Shown piece by piece: positions 21,648 to 32,860 of a DNA stretch of 64,000 nucleotides. The notes beneath the pieces were generated by a model that was given only the letters and a program-made list of their open reading frames with translations, made no database searches and was not told the DNA's origin. A program made the position numbers and the translations under genes. How positions within the stretch are numbered: position 1 is the stretch's first letter; each line of letters begins with the position of its first letter. Origin of the DNA: Flaccisagitta enflata (taxonomy: Eukaryota; Chaetognatha; Sagittoidea; Aphragmophora); the NCBI GenBank assembly GCA_965153355.1, contig OZ231127.1, positions 3,286,001 to 3,350,000 of the forward strand, in the 5' to 3' direction.

Positions 21648-23345
21648 CCGACGAACAGTTTTCGTCGGTGACTATGTGATAGCAGTGATGCGTTGTCTGT
21701 TGTTGTTGTTCGTTTGTTCGTTTAAAACCTTCTCATATCTTTTGTACCAGACTTCAGAAGTTCATGAAACTTTACCAGTGGTATTTTTATGTCAATGGGA
21801 GCTTGTGTACCAATTTTCAGAAAAATTCATAAACTTTTACTACCCTTTGCCTATTATTTTTGTAGTAATATTTAGCTGGGACTTAGGTGGTTTACATAGG
21901 TAGAGGGTAGTAAAAGTTTATGATTTTTTTTTTAATTTGGTATACAAGCAGAGGGTAGTAAATAAACAACCCCCGCAAAATTCGAATTAAATCTGAAGTC
22001 TGGTTTAGGAGATATTAGCTTATTTATGTAGTAATATATTACACAGACTTAGGCGATTTACATAGGCAAAGGGTAGTAAAGGCATGTGAATTTTTTTTTT
22101 AATTTGGTATACTAGTAAAGGATGTCAATTCAACAGCCCCTGCAAAATTCGAATTAAATCTGAGGTCTGGTGTATGAGATATTAGCTTATTTATGTATGT
22201 AGTAATATGTTACTAGGACTTAGGCAATTTATAAAATGGATTTGAGTTGATGAAAATTTTTTCTTGTTCATTCATTACATTCTGTTTATGTTTAGGTTTG
22301 CCATCATGGACTTCAAGGTATGCCACCATGGACTTCAAGGTATGCCACCATGGACATCAAGCTATGCCACCATGGACTTCAAGGTATGCCACCATGTTCT
22401 TCAAGGTATGCCACCATGGTCTTCAAGGTTTGCCACCATGGACTTTAAGGTTTGCCACCATGGACTTCAAGGTATGCCACCATGGACTTCAAGGTATGCC
22501 ATTATGGACTTCAAGGTATGCCACTTTGGACTTCAAGGTATGCCACTATGTTCTTCAAGGTATACCATCATGGACTTGGAGGTATTTTAAAAAAATTGTC
22601 CCACGAACAGTTTTCGTCGGTGGACTATGAGGTGGACCTGATCGTGTAAGTCTGTTCGTGGGTGGGTGAGTGGGTGAGTGGGTTTAAGACCTTCTCATAT
22701 CTTTGGATCCAGACTTCAGAATTTTATGAAACTTTGCTGGTGTTGTTTATAGGTCAATAGGAGCTTGTGTACCAATTTTCAAAAAAATTCATAAACTTTT
22801 ACTACCCTTTGCCTATTATTTTTGTAGTAATATTTAGCTGGGACTTAGGTGGTTTACATAGGTAGAGGGTAGTAAAAGTTTATGAATTTTTTTTAAATCT
22901 GGTATACAAGTAGAGGGTAGTAAATAAACAACCCCTGCAAAATTCGAATTAAATCTGAAGTCTGGTTTAGAAGATATTAGCTTATTTATGTAGTAATATG
23001 TTACTAGGACTTAGGCGATTTACATAGGCAAAGGGTAGTAAAAGTTTATGAATTTTTTTCTAATTTGGTATACAAGTAAAGGGTAGTAAATAAACAACCC
23101 CTGCAAAATTTGAATTAAATCTGAAGCCTGGTTTATGAGATATTAGCTTATTTATGTAGTAATATGTTACTAGGACATATGCAGTTTTCATAGGCAAAGG
23201 GTAGTAAAAGTTTATGAATTTTTTTAAAACTTAGTAAACAGGTAAATAATGTCAATTAAACAGCTCCTGCAAGATTCGATTTCAATCTGAAGTCTGGTTT
23301 ATGAGATATAAACTTATTTATGTAGTAATATATTACTGTTGTGGG

Positions 23346-23419
<74 letters not shown>

Positions 23420-23660
23420 GTGTTTTTTCTTCCCGTGGACTGTTTTAAAAACAGATATTGCTAATATTGCATAAAATAACCCATGCCATTCCTCTAAAAA
23501 AAGGTTTGCCGTCAAGGTTTCCAAGGACCAAGGTTTGCCTTCTTGGACTTCAGTGTTTAATGTTAAGGTATGCCGTCATGGACTTTAAGGTATGCCGTCA
23601 TGGACTTTAAGGTATGCCGTCATAGACTTTAAGGTATGCATGCCATCATGGACATCAACT
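21648..23660 (+). repeat. Tandem duplication of ~950 bp with internal repeats
   Basis: Two successive copies (about 21648-22598 and 22599-23660). Each starts CGAACAGTTTTCGTCGGTG, then 'ACCTTCTCATATCTTT', then ~180-bp tandem units (GGTAGTAAAAGTTTATGAAT…), then a 21-bp minisatellite. The second copy also carries an AC microsatellite (23349-23417). Confidence 0.75.
22300..22580 (+). repeat. 21-bp minisatellite GCCACCATGGACTTCAAGGT
   Basis: About 13 units; the unit is seven codons, so all three forward frames stay open. Frame-one reads MDFKVCH. Each unit contains GCCACCATGG. A related decayed array is at 23500-23660. Confidence 0.9.
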
Positions 23661-23812
23661 ATTTTTGCAAAAATGTTTTTTTTTTTTTTGAAAAAAAAAT
23701 TTTTTTTGAAAATTTTTTTTTTTTTTTTTGAAAATTTTTTTTTTTTTTTTTTTTTTGAAATTTTTTTTTTTTTTTTTGTCGTGTATCTTCTCGAGTCGCG
23801 TTTACGCGACGA

Positions 23813-23865
23813 GAAAGCTTCAAAAATTACAGTCCCCAGTCGGGGACTGTAATTTTGAAGCTTTT
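23813..23865. repeat. Near-perfect hairpin
   Basis: Arms AAAGCTTCAAAAATTACAG + TCCCC and the inverse, four-base loop, one bulged A. A second short palindrome, GTCGCGTTTACGCGAC, lies just before it and long T runs precede both. Confidence 0.85.
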
Positions 23866-24239
23866 TGAGAGCCTAGTTTGTATATTGCAGTGGGATAAAA
23901 GAATATGCTGATGTTTTTTGAATTAACTTTTACAAATTTCTGCTCTTTAAAGAATTGTTAATCTGCTTTTTTACAAGCTCTTTTGTAACTTATGCTGTGA
24001 TATTTCAATTTATTTCTATAAAAATCATGATTTTCTAAAACTAACAATTGTTCCTTTTGTAACAAGACTACACAGGATTATGCTGAATTCCGGGAAATCT
24101 GAGAAAACTTTAAGGCCAAAACAAAAATGGAAGATGAAGGAATTTTGAAAAAAAGAAAATGGTCATCTTTATGATTTCTTTCACTCCGTATTGGGTTAGT
24201 AGGACAAGAACAAAATCACATTTTTTGCTATGCGAAGCC

Positions 24240-24390
24240 CCCAATCGCGCTGGTTGAGCTGAGGAAGAAAGAGTTTGAAATCGAGTTAGTTTCTCTCTCC
24301 AGTTATTCGTCTGCTAATCCCTCATTTCTGTTCTCTCATGTTTCAATGGCACGAGCGGGATTCGAACTCGCGCCGATCGAGTCAAGGATA
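24240..24390 (-). other. tRNA-derived fragments
   Basis: Minus strand at about 24355-24375 has GCGAGTTCGAATCCC, a T-arm/box B sequence, and ACGAGC…GCTCGT-type flank. No complete cloverleaf with an anticodon arm could be built. A similar fragment is at 21490. Confidence 0.3.
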
Positions 24391-24820
24391 AGATTTTGGT
24401 TTCAACATCAACCATCACTCAAGACGTCCATGCAAAGCGTTGTCTGTCCTCGTCTCCACAGTGAACAAAACGAACAAGGAAAAGCTCTTCTCGCTTTTTC
24501 AGTCGTACGTTCTTAGCTGAATTTAGCCTCATTTCTGAGGTCAGATCCTTTTCTCTTCTAGCTTGTATTTTGGAACAGGAATGTAGAAAATATCTCGGCA
24601 TTAATTTGCGCAAATATTTATACTTTTCTCAAGGCTAGGGAAGCTAAGTTTTTAATGACCGATGAAATTTGAGCCTTGTAACTGGGTACCACTTCTTTGT
24701 TATTGTCGTTTCCAAGAATTTACGATGGTTTTTCTCTGTAAAGTTAAGTACAAACGAATTTTGTTGAAAGTTTAGTTTGTTTTCAATCGTCATAGCATCA
24801 ATGTTGGTCATTCAGTTTTC

Positions 24821-25261
24821 ACTGAGTTCATTCACGCCAAGTCTCCAAAGGTTATTGATACTACTGACAACGTTCAAATGTTTGTAACCCTGTCTTGCGA
24901 TGTTTCGTACTCGACCAGGGAAGCGGCAAAGGAAGGACAAGCGAAGGACAAGGTCAAGGACAACTTTAACGTTCATCATTCCCATCTGCGCACCCGCATC
25001 GTGCTTCTAGGTGGTCATCGCGTTCATTTCAAGTTTGAAAATCGAGACGCTTCTGGTGTCGATGCATTCCCTCTGTCAACAAAAGATATCAAGTCTAAGG
25101 ATTGGGCTAATCTCCAGAGCGCCATTTTGCTAAAATGTGTAGTCCTCTGTCAACGTTACATCTCGGAGGCGACGGCTGTCGCCACTGGCGGGGGCGCTGC
25201 AATGCCCTCAATGGCGGGGGCGCTTAAGAAGAAGATTAAATTCCCCCTCAACGTCAAGTGA
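24821..25261 (+). CDS. Unidentified 3' ORF of the LTR element
   Basis: An open frame ending TGA at 25259-25261, about 490 bp before the 3' LTR. Its first ATG is at 24878 (127 codons), but the frame is open upstream with similar composition (VFTEFIHAKSPKVIDTTDN), so it may be spliced or lack its own start. It has a soluble, mixed alpha/beta look, ending AGALKKKIKFPLNVK. I recognise no domain. GC and codon use are more gene-like than the repeats before it. Confidence 0.35.
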   Translation, partial: TEFIHAKSPKVIDTTDNVQMFVTLSCDVSYSTREAAKEGQAKDKVKDNFNVHHSHLRTRIVLLGGHRVHFKFENRDASGVDAFPLSTKDIKSKDWANLQSAILLKCVVLCQRYISEATAVATGGGAAMPSMAGALKKKIKFPLNVK

Positions 25262-25750
25262 ACAATTTCCCCTCATGAACATTCATTTTCCCATATCTTG
25301 ATCTCGAGGACAATCGTGTCTTCTAGACAAAGTATCATTACTAAAGTTCTAATGGACATTTCCATTTCATTCAAAGACCGTCGGCGTCTCCCATTCTTGT
25401 TACTAAAGAACAATTCTCTCATCTCGTTACTAAAGGACAATCGTTTCTCAAAGACAATTGGATTTTAAACAAAAGATCGTCGGCGTCTTTGCAATAGTGC
25501 TTTTACCTGATCGCTAAATGATTTGATTTCATTTTATCATTGTACAACATCATTAGTGATTGCTTGATCATTGAGTGATTGCTTTCGTTTTATGCGTGAC
25601 TGCTTTCATTTTAGTGTAATTGCTCTCATTTTAGTCATGGTCCCGTATCATTTTATCATTTTGGTCATTTTTTGCTTACAATGATCATTTTAGTCTCGTT
25701 GTGCCGTGATTTTGCTCCGGTTCCATTTTATGTCCTTTTTTAGACGGGGG
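25262..25750 (+). other. 3' untranslated region of the LTR element
   Basis: Repeated short phrases such as 'CATTTTAGT', 'ACTAAAG' and 'ATTTTATCATT'. No ORF. Ends in the G-rich run next to the 3' LTR. Confidence 0.5.
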
Positions 25751-26177
25751 TGTGATATCTTATTTGCACGGGTCATGCTATCTGAGTAAAATAGGACCTG
25801 CCTCCGTTTCTTATCGCTTTCCCCGTGTGCGTGGTCGTCACGTGATCGTTGCTTTTCTTATAAATACCAGTGTGAGCCTCTGCAAAGTCGAGAGTGCGCA
25901 GTGTGCGTTTGGGAAGCGCCAAGTGTGAGTGTTTGATGTTGCTAATTGATGTTTTCCGTTGCCTGGTGATATACGTCTGTTGCTAATTGATATTCAACGC
26001 TTTTATCTTTCTCTCCAATGTACTAAAGAGTGGTTATTTGTCATATCAGGTTATGATGCGTTTCATGTGGCTTTTATGTGGCTTTGTACAATACAAGAGT
26101 TTTGCATTTGACATCCGGTCTTATTATTAGCGCGCTCTCCATGGAGTCAGTCCATCAGTCCAAGAAAGAATCTCACA
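25751..26177 (+). repeat. 3' LTR
   Basis: Same length as the 5' LTR with the same termini. By-eye differences cluster near the middle (GTGAGTGTTTGATG against GTGAGTATTTGATG, and several transitions after it). Confidence 0.9.
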
Positions 26178-26825
26178 GGGGGTCAAAGTATGATCCCCAC
26201 GGGGGTCAAAATTTCAAAGTTGTCAAAATCAAAATCTGATTGCAGATTTGGATTCCTCTAAAAAAAGTAGTTAAGAAAGTACTCTTCTTTTTTTCTTTTT
26301 CTCATTTTTAGTGGGTCAAAATGGGGGTCAAAGGTCACAAGTGACCCTAATCTGACCTCACGAGAAGTCAAAAATGAAATCGCGGATAATCAAAATTCTG
26401 GGACCAGTTTTGGAATCCTCATGAAAAATGAGTCAATTTCAAATTTTCCCAGAAAACGTCTGTGAAAAAAATATTAACCTGTAGAGCTAATTTAAGGTCA
26501 GGGGGGCATATTTGTAGCTGAAAGGGCATATTTGAGGCCTGGAGAGCTGATTTTAGGTCTGGAGGGCAGATTCGAAGTCTGGAGAGCTGATTTTAGGTCT
26601 ATATGGCCAAATTGAAGGTTGAACGGGCTAATTCAAGGGCTTTGAAGGCAAAAATCAGGCCTGAGCGTGATGATTTGAGGCCCGGATGGTCTTTGGGGGG
26701 GATGGACAGAATTGGACAGATGGATGGACGGACAGACGGAAGGATGGAAAGATGGATGCATGTCTGAAAATTTACCCCTGTTGCCTACAGGACATCGACC
26801 CTTTGACACCGCTGCTCAAAAAAGC
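26178..26825 (+). repeat. Right part of the interrupted repeat, then foldback minisatellite element
   Basis: 26178-26470 continues the repeat broken by the LTR element. 26480-26825 holds a ~20-bp minisatellite (GGAGAGCTGATTTTAGGTCT), GGAT/GGAC microsatellite and 'CCTACAGGACATCGACCC', a diverged right arm of the GGGCAGCGG foldback family. Confidence 0.6.
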
Positions 26826-26850
26826 AAAACAAGTAGATGGAATTTATATA

Positions 26851-27022
26851 CAGTTGAACCCTGCTCTAACAGAACCACCACTTACAGAATTCCGCATATT
26901 GAATGCAAATTAATAGTCCCTTTAATTTTTTTTTTGTTTCCTATGACTGTTCTACCAGAATCCCATCTTTAACAGATAAGATTTGTTAGTTCCTTGAAAT
27001 CCGATAGAGTGGGAGTTAACTG
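26851..27022. mobile_element. 172-bp TA-flanked MITE, pogo/Tigger-like ends
   Basis: Ends CAGTTGAACCCTGCTCTAAC and, inverted, CAGTTAACTCCCACTCTATC, with TA at 26849-26850 and 27023-27024. The CAGT-G/A-ACC start is typical of pogo/Tigger termini. No ORF. Confidence 0.7.
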
Positions 27023-27024
27023 TA

Positions 27025-28049
27025 TGTTCACTTCTCTTTTCATTTTTTTTTTTTGTGTAAATTTTGTAAATATTACAGTTGACTTACAGTTTTAAAATCC
27101 TGAGTTTTCATCACAAGTTGCAATGGAGGAGGTTGCCCTTTGAGTCCTCCACGCAGGGATGTGTATAGTTAAGCAGCTTCTGCTTTTATTTCTGCCTCCA
27201 GTATGCTGAAGGGGGAATGTGCAACTGTTTTTAAGCCTACCTCCATGATCTCTAAAACAGTTTTCTTTGGTGCTCTCTCAGACTATAAATCATCCTTCTC
27301 AGATCTCATGACAGCTCTCTCAAGCACAAAAATCCTTTAATCCTTTAATCCTTTAAATAAACACTCTGAATGCATGAGGTATTTCATGGGGGTTCATAGT
27401 TCATCTCTACATATCTGAAGTAACAATCTGGTAAGTAGTTTTGTCGGCACTTAATCTTCGCATATTAATCTGTACATCCCTAAATTGAAAATAAAAGTTT
27501 GTCATATAATATTCAACATCTTTCTACTATGGAGAAATGGTTTATCCTTAGTCAAGAATTTGTTTTAACTCTTAAGATTTGCCATGATAAGAAAAGTGGA
27601 ACAATATTCCTCACTATACCTGATAGAATAGGAAAAATTTAGGTATGAGAATGAAACATGATTTCCAAGCACTTTTCTTCTTCCTTTGGCATGTTAAGGG
27701 CCCAGCACTTTTCTTGTTCCTTTGGCATGTTAAGGGCCCAATCTCTTTGGAAAATCAATTTGAACTCGATCTAGGCACTCCGTCTTCAATGCTGTAGTTG
27801 TATAGAATTGATTGCTGGAGTTATGACAGATATTTGTTCCATAGTAATTCTATGCAACTACAGCATTATTGATGGAGTGCCTAGATCAGGTCCAAATTGA
27901 TTTTCCAATGAGATTAGGCTCTAAATATGCAAGTAGAACATGAAAAGTGCATGGAAATAATATTTCATTTGAATGCCCAAATTGAGCCCACTCTAATTCC
28001 CAACTGAATAAAATGGAAGAAGGCCATGTGAACCTTCACTGAGTTGCTA
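27025..28049. other. No gene recognised; contains a palindromic element
   Basis: 27740-27915 is a ~175-bp imperfect palindrome: AATCTCTTTGGAAAATCAAT at left mirrors ATTGATTTTCCAATGAGATT at right, and GCTGTAGTTGTATAGAATT mirrors AATTCTATGCAACTACAGC. Just before it, a 36-bp segment (GGCATGTTAAGGGCCC) is present twice. 27025-27660 shows nothing. Confidence 0.6.
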
Positions 28050-28865
28050 GTCACGAGCTACGTGACTCCACACCCTTCTTTGTTGGTGGGTCGGTCAGTC
28101 GGTGGGTCAGTCCGTCGGTGGGTCAGTCTGTTTTTTATTCTCTTGCGTTTTTAAGCTTTTAGGGCTTACAGTAGAGGTAAACAGGAGTTGGTTCCTTGGG
28201 AAAGCAAGCAGAAAAGCATTGTCGGAATTTTCAACCTAAGTTTTGATAAAGCTCATGCAGTAAATTAGGCAAAAAATGTTCAAATGTAATGAATTCCTGT
28301 CATTTATGGACATAATGATGTATGGGTAACTTTTTTCGCCAAAAAAATCGTGTAAAAATATGAGAGAGGAGGAAGCGTAGGAGAAAGGGTTATCATGGCT
28401 AAACCAGGTCGCGGTGAGGTAAGGTGAGCTACTCGTTTTGTCCCCACAGTCTGACAAGTAGTTGGGAGAACTTATGTCGTGACTGTCGGAATCGACAGTC
28501 ACACCCCATGGTGCCGGTCAATCGACATCATGGTCAAAAACCGTCACAACCTACTGACTGACAGACAGACAATCCTGGATTACCTGCGATTCTTTTTCTT
28601 GCTCACTGACAAGATTCTCTCCTAGCTTCTCTGTTTCTGTTCTTGTCTAAAGCGAGTCTATACATTTTTTTTCCGCACGCAAAAGCATGTCTTTAAGAGG
28701 TTATGTCCATCGGTTGGTTGGTCGGTCAGTCGGAAACGCTTTCATTCTACAATCTGAAATGCGCCTTTGATAGCCTACTTGGCCTTGTTTTCTTTTCTTG
28801 GATATAATCATTTCACGAGGCTTTAAAAAAAGGCCGGATACACTGCCAATACATTAGAGAAATCA
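28050..28865 (+). mobile_element. Pearl/HINE-like fragments
   Basis: 28050-28130: a 5' end GTCACGAGCTACGTGAC plus GGTC/GGTG repeat. 28675-28795: a divergent short copy ending TACTTGGCCTTGTTTT. 28820-28860: an inverted 3' end (AGGCCGGATACACTGCC). 28130-28670 between them shows no gene. Confidence 0.45.
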
Positions 28866-29254
28866 GAAGCCACTCTTTAAAAAGTTTGGTCTAAATAAGC
28901 AAATTATCAAATTTGCCTTCATACGCGGTTCAAATTTACAGATTAAATCATTGATTAATTTCTGTTTTTGTTACGGAGCTGAAAAAAATATTGAGGATGC
29001 GAATGGTTGGCAGTTTTTTGTTGGATGCGTATTTCCTGACTATTATCGCGGGAATTGAAAACACTGAAAGAGTGGCTTATGATTTCTCTAATGAGTAGTT
29101 GTGGGTGGGCAGGGGCAGTTATGAGGGAGGACAGGAGCAGTACATGGAAGGGCGGGGGCTGTGATTTGGCTAGGCTGCGACAAATAAGAGGAAGAAAACC
29201 ACTAGTTCTTACAAATTGGTTTCTTAAAAAAAGGAAAAAGGTCACGAACATAGC

Positions 29255-29310
29255 ATTCATTCATTCATTCATTCATTCATTCATTCATTCATTCATTCAA
29301 TCATTTATTC
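29255..29310. repeat. (ATTC)n microsatellite
   Basis: About 12 units of CATT/ATTC with late interruptions. Confidence 0.95.
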
Positions 29311-29689
29311 ATTCATCCATTTATCCTTATAAATATATCTGTGACATATGTTGACTGTGACTGAGAGGGAACTAACTTTCGAAGCCCAATTCATACAGTC
29401 TGCTGCATATTGCAGAAACGAAACGGAAATGGCATGACGGCAACGACATTTACTACCTAGGAAATAAGTATAGAATCAACAGAGGAATTGTTTGATTTCT
29501 TATCCTTACATCACATAAAACATTCTACTGATTGTACTTGTATTTCACATAACCTTTTTCTTAATCAACTTATCTGGTTTTACGTTTGGGAGGCAATTTG
29601 TAAACCATTTTTTTCATAAAATCATGCTATTGTTCCACTGCTTTCGTTAAACTCCTATGGACTAATGATATCAAAGACATGTTTTCACT

Positions 29690-30060
29690 TTTTTGCTTGT
29701 CATTTCTAAACGGTTGAAGCTACAGTGACCAGATTGCGCTCATCTTGTAGATTTTTTGACAAAGATTAATTTGCTTTTTTTAAAAAACTCTCTAGCCTCT
29801 CCGGAAGCTGAGATAATCTAGATTGAAGGTGTCTCTAATTTACTTTCAATCCTACCTCATCAATTATTTTGCAAATTTCAAAATGACTGTTTTCACTCAT
29901 TTGCTTGTTATTTTTAAACGAAAAAAGCTACATGTGCCAGATTGCACTCATTTTGTAGATTTTTCAATGTAGATTAATTTGATTTTTTTACAAAGTTATC
30001 TGGCGTTTTTTAAAGCCGAGATATCTTAAATTGAAGTTGATTCTATATTTATTTCCAAGG
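29690..30060. repeat. Diverged ~190-bp repeat, two tandem units
   Basis: Units share 'ATTTCTAAACGGTTGAAGCT', 'CCAGATTGC.CTCAT.TTGTAG', 'GATTAATTTG' and 'AGCTGAGAT'. Two more units lie at about 31450-31620 and 31640-31830, and a fragment at 52430-52510. No ORF. Confidence 0.65.
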
Positions 30061-30182
30061 TAGTAGCAGAGACGATGTCGAAACTTTTGAGAAGACATTT
30101 GAGGGAAACGAAACTTGAGATAACCATTAGGTTTTTAGCTAGTGTCCATGATCTCTACTGACAAGTCCAAATTTGTTTTTGT

Positions 30183-30330
30183 TTTTAGTTGCGGACACGC
30201 GACTACACCTTGCCGTATCAGTCGGTCCGTTGGTCCGTCGGTCAGACACATTGTTAAATTGCTATTGGTTTTTGCATTACTGCTCTTGCCCATCTGTCCG
30301 CGACTGGATTGCCGTGTATTCAGCCTTGTT
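30183..30330 (+). mobile_element. Pearl/HINE-like element
   Basis: 5' arm GTTGCGGACACGCGAC, short GGTC tract, body 'TTTTTGCATTACTGCTC', 3' arm GTCCGCGAC and a decayed hairpin (GCCGTGTATTCAGCC) with TTGTT. Confidence 0.65.
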
Positions 30331-30469
30331 ATTTAATGACACAGCTCCTTCCTAAATTCCATTATAAGTCATTCTAAGTCATTTTAGATCATATTAAGTC
30401 ATATCAAGTCATATTGAGTCATATTAAGTCACTTAAGTCAATCAGGTCAATCTAATTATTTTTAATTTT

Positions 30470-30790
30470 TGACAACCCTGGTTTAGGCCGTAAGCTGATG
30501 ATTTGGGGTCGAGAGGGCTGATACGAGTCATTCAAGGGTTGATTTAATTGTCACGAGAGCTGTCTGGAGGTTTGAGAGCTAATTTGAAATCTAAATGATC
30601 TAAGGCAGCTAGAGAGGACAAATTTGAGGCCTGTGAGGACCATCTTGAGGCTTGAGAGGGTCAGTTGGAGGCCTGAAAAGGTTGATCGGAGCTCAAAAGG
30701 GGGGGATACAACTACAGACAAATGGACAAACAAATAAAATTCCCCATGTTCAAAAGGACTTTGTTCTCCTGCCCAAAAGCTAATGTTAAC
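30470..30790. mobile_element. Foldback minisatellite element, diverged
   Basis: ~20-bp units ('GGCCTGTGAGGACCATCTTG') followed by ACAAATGGACAAACAA and 'CAAAAGGACTTTGTTCTCCT', the right arm of the GGGCAGCGG family. Confidence 0.5.
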
Positions 30791-30999
30791 TTTACGCGAC
30801 AATCAAAAGTTGGAGAAGCCATATCTATATTGAATATGTATGCTTAGGAGATGTGTTCTTTCTAAGTAGATTCAGAATACATAGTGAGTTAAGATCTCTG
30901 TTAAGACCCTGTTGTGCAGCATGACAAATGATGATATTTTTGACAGACATTTTCTGAGAAAATTTGAAAATGACAGTAATAACTATCAATACATTTTTC

Positions 31000-31440
31000 A
31001 TGAAGATTCCAAAACTGGTATCAGAATTTGGATTATCCGTGTTTTTTTTTTTTGATCTCTCGTGAGGTCAGATTTGGGTCACTCGTGACCTTTGACCCCA
31101 ATTTTGACCCACTTAAAATGAGAAATGAAAAAAAAGAAGAGTACTTTCTTTTGCTACTTTTTTGAGAGGAATCCAAATCTGCAATCAGATTTTGATTTTG
31201 ACAACTTTGAAATTTTGACCCCTGTGGGGGATCATACCTTGGACCCCTGACCTTTGACCCCCTGGAACTTACACTTCCCGAACATTTTTTGACAAAACAA
31301 ACATAAAGCATTGAAGCTTATGGACAGTTCTTGAGTATGGTATAACGGAGAAGAGCCAACTGTAAAAAAAACCTTCATAGTCAGGGGCCTAATAGAGGAT
31401 ATGGTGTTAACACTCATAGGCAAATTTACAATTTAGGAAG
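31000..31440 (-). repeat. Intact paralogue of the LTR insertion site
   Basis: The reverse complement runs continuously through the point where the other copy (16480-16637 and 26178-26470) is split by the LTR element. The join is near 31241-31250. Confidence 0.75.
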
Positions 31441-31829
31441 AAGTTTTTATTTATTTCTGCCATTTCCAAACGTTCAAAACCACAGAAACCAGAATGAGAT
31501 CATCTTCTAAATTTTTTCATGTAGATAATTTTGTTTTTTAAAAAAATTTACTAGCTGCTCTAGAAGCGGAGATATGTTGATTTAAAGCTGTCTATAATTT
31601 CTGCATTCTGCTGTCTTTTATATTTTCTTGTTTTTGAAAATGAACGTCTTTTACATTTTTGCTTGTAATTTCTAAACGGTTTAAGACACACCGACCAGAT
31701 TGAACTCCTTTTGAAGATTTTTTGATGACGTTTAATTTGTTTTTTTAAAAATCTATCTAGCATTTCTAGAAGCGGAGATATCCTAAGCAGAAGGTGTAGA
31801 TATACTTTTTTCCTAGATAGTAACACCCA

Positions 31830-32207
31830 GCCTTGAGGCTCAAATCCCAGCCTTGAGGCTCAAATATCAGCTCAAGGCTCAAATCCCAGCTCCAAGGCTC
31901 AAATCCCAGCCGCAAGGCTCATATCCCAGCCTCCAGGCCCTCATTCCAGCCTTGAAGCTCAAATAAAAACAGCACAGGTCATCGGCCCCTTCGGGGCCGC
32001 TGCCCCTCTAACCACCTCACACCAACTTACACTCACATAGGTGCAACCGGTACCGCTGACCATCTAACACTTTTGCAACTATTTACTTTTTCGGCGTTTT
32101 TGAGCTTTTTGAGCAAACGGCTCCTAAGCAGATGCCCTAGTGACTTTCTCCAGCATTGCTCCTGCCCACCTGCACGCGACTAGGGTAGCCGTGTATCTGG
32201 CCTTGTT
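31830..32207 (+). mobile_element. Composite foldback/pearl-type element
   Basis: 20-bp minisatellite (CCCAGCCTTGAGGCTCAAAT), 'GGTCATCGGCCCCTTCGGGG' palindrome, then 'CCACCTCACACC', 'GGTACCGCTGACCATCTAA' and a pearl/HINE-like 3' end (GCACGCGACTAGGGTAGCC, TATCTGGCCTTGTT). The same composite is at 50440-50678. Confidence 0.6.
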
Positions 32208-32209
32208 TC

Positions 32210-32640
32210 CATAAGAGAGCGGAGAAAACTGCCCTTTCCAGGTTGTTGTATAGCTATCAGACAAAAATGAGGCATTAAGCCATTAGGGCAAAGCACTGGG
32301 AGTCTGGGTAGTTGTAGTCCCATAACGTGAGAGAACTCCGTGACAAAAAGGGTGACTTTACGAGTCATTTTAGAACTTCTATCAACAAGCACATTGGCGT
32401 GATGTCAATTGAAGAGGGGATTAAGAGCTATTGGTTGACGTGTATTGTCGATCTTTGGTAAATCACTGTGGGAAATAACATATTTCAAGGTTTTCTTGAC
32501 GCCCAGACTTTTGGTAAGTACTTTTTACTGCTTTTATATTATATACCAAAAAAACTAATCCCAGTTTGCCTAATTTTGAGTGGCGTGTTATAAAAGGCTT
32601 TATCCGTCTTTTCGTCCGTGTGTCGGTTCATGGGTCACTC
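32210..32640. other. No gene recognised
   Basis: Unremarkable sequence without motifs, followed at 32640-32850 by a 'GGCTTATAAGGCTTAAGCC' element end and an AAAG-rich tract. Confidence 0.4.
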
Positions 32641-32860
32641 GGGTCTGAGCCGGATCACCGATTAGGCTTATAAGGCTTAAGCCTTAGGCCCCGCGGTAAG
32701 GGGAGCCTCGCGGTACAGCCCCGGCCCTTAGAAAATGGGAAAAGGAAAAAGAGAGAAAAAAAAGGGAAAGAAAAAGAAAAAAGAAAGAAAAAAGAAAGAA
32801 AAAAAAGAAAAAGAAAAAAGAAAACAGAAAACAAGACACCATTTTTTCTCTTCCTTTTTA

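Larger units (their letters stand above)
16638..26177 (+). mobile_element. 9.54-kb LTR retrotransposon, apparently non-autonomous
   Basis: Two 427-bp LTRs (16638-17064 and 25751-26177) start TGTGA and end TCACA. They flank an 8.7-kb interior and are themselves flanked by GGGGG on both sides (16633-16637, 26178-26182). By eye the LTRs differ at about nine positions, roughly 2%. The interior has an ORF-bearing 5' third, a repeat-rich middle and one short 3' ORF. I find no reverse transcriptase YxDD block, RNase H, protease or integrase zinc finger/DDE region, so it probably depends on another element, or its polymerase was replaced. No TGG-type tRNA primer-binding site follows the 5' LTR. The purine run GACGGGGG before the 3' LTR may be the polypurine tract. 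Confidence 0.85.

Noticed and set aside
22247-22630. A 127-codon frame with MDFKVCHHG repeats
   Set aside because: A 21-bp minisatellite leaves all three frames open; two other frames are equally long.
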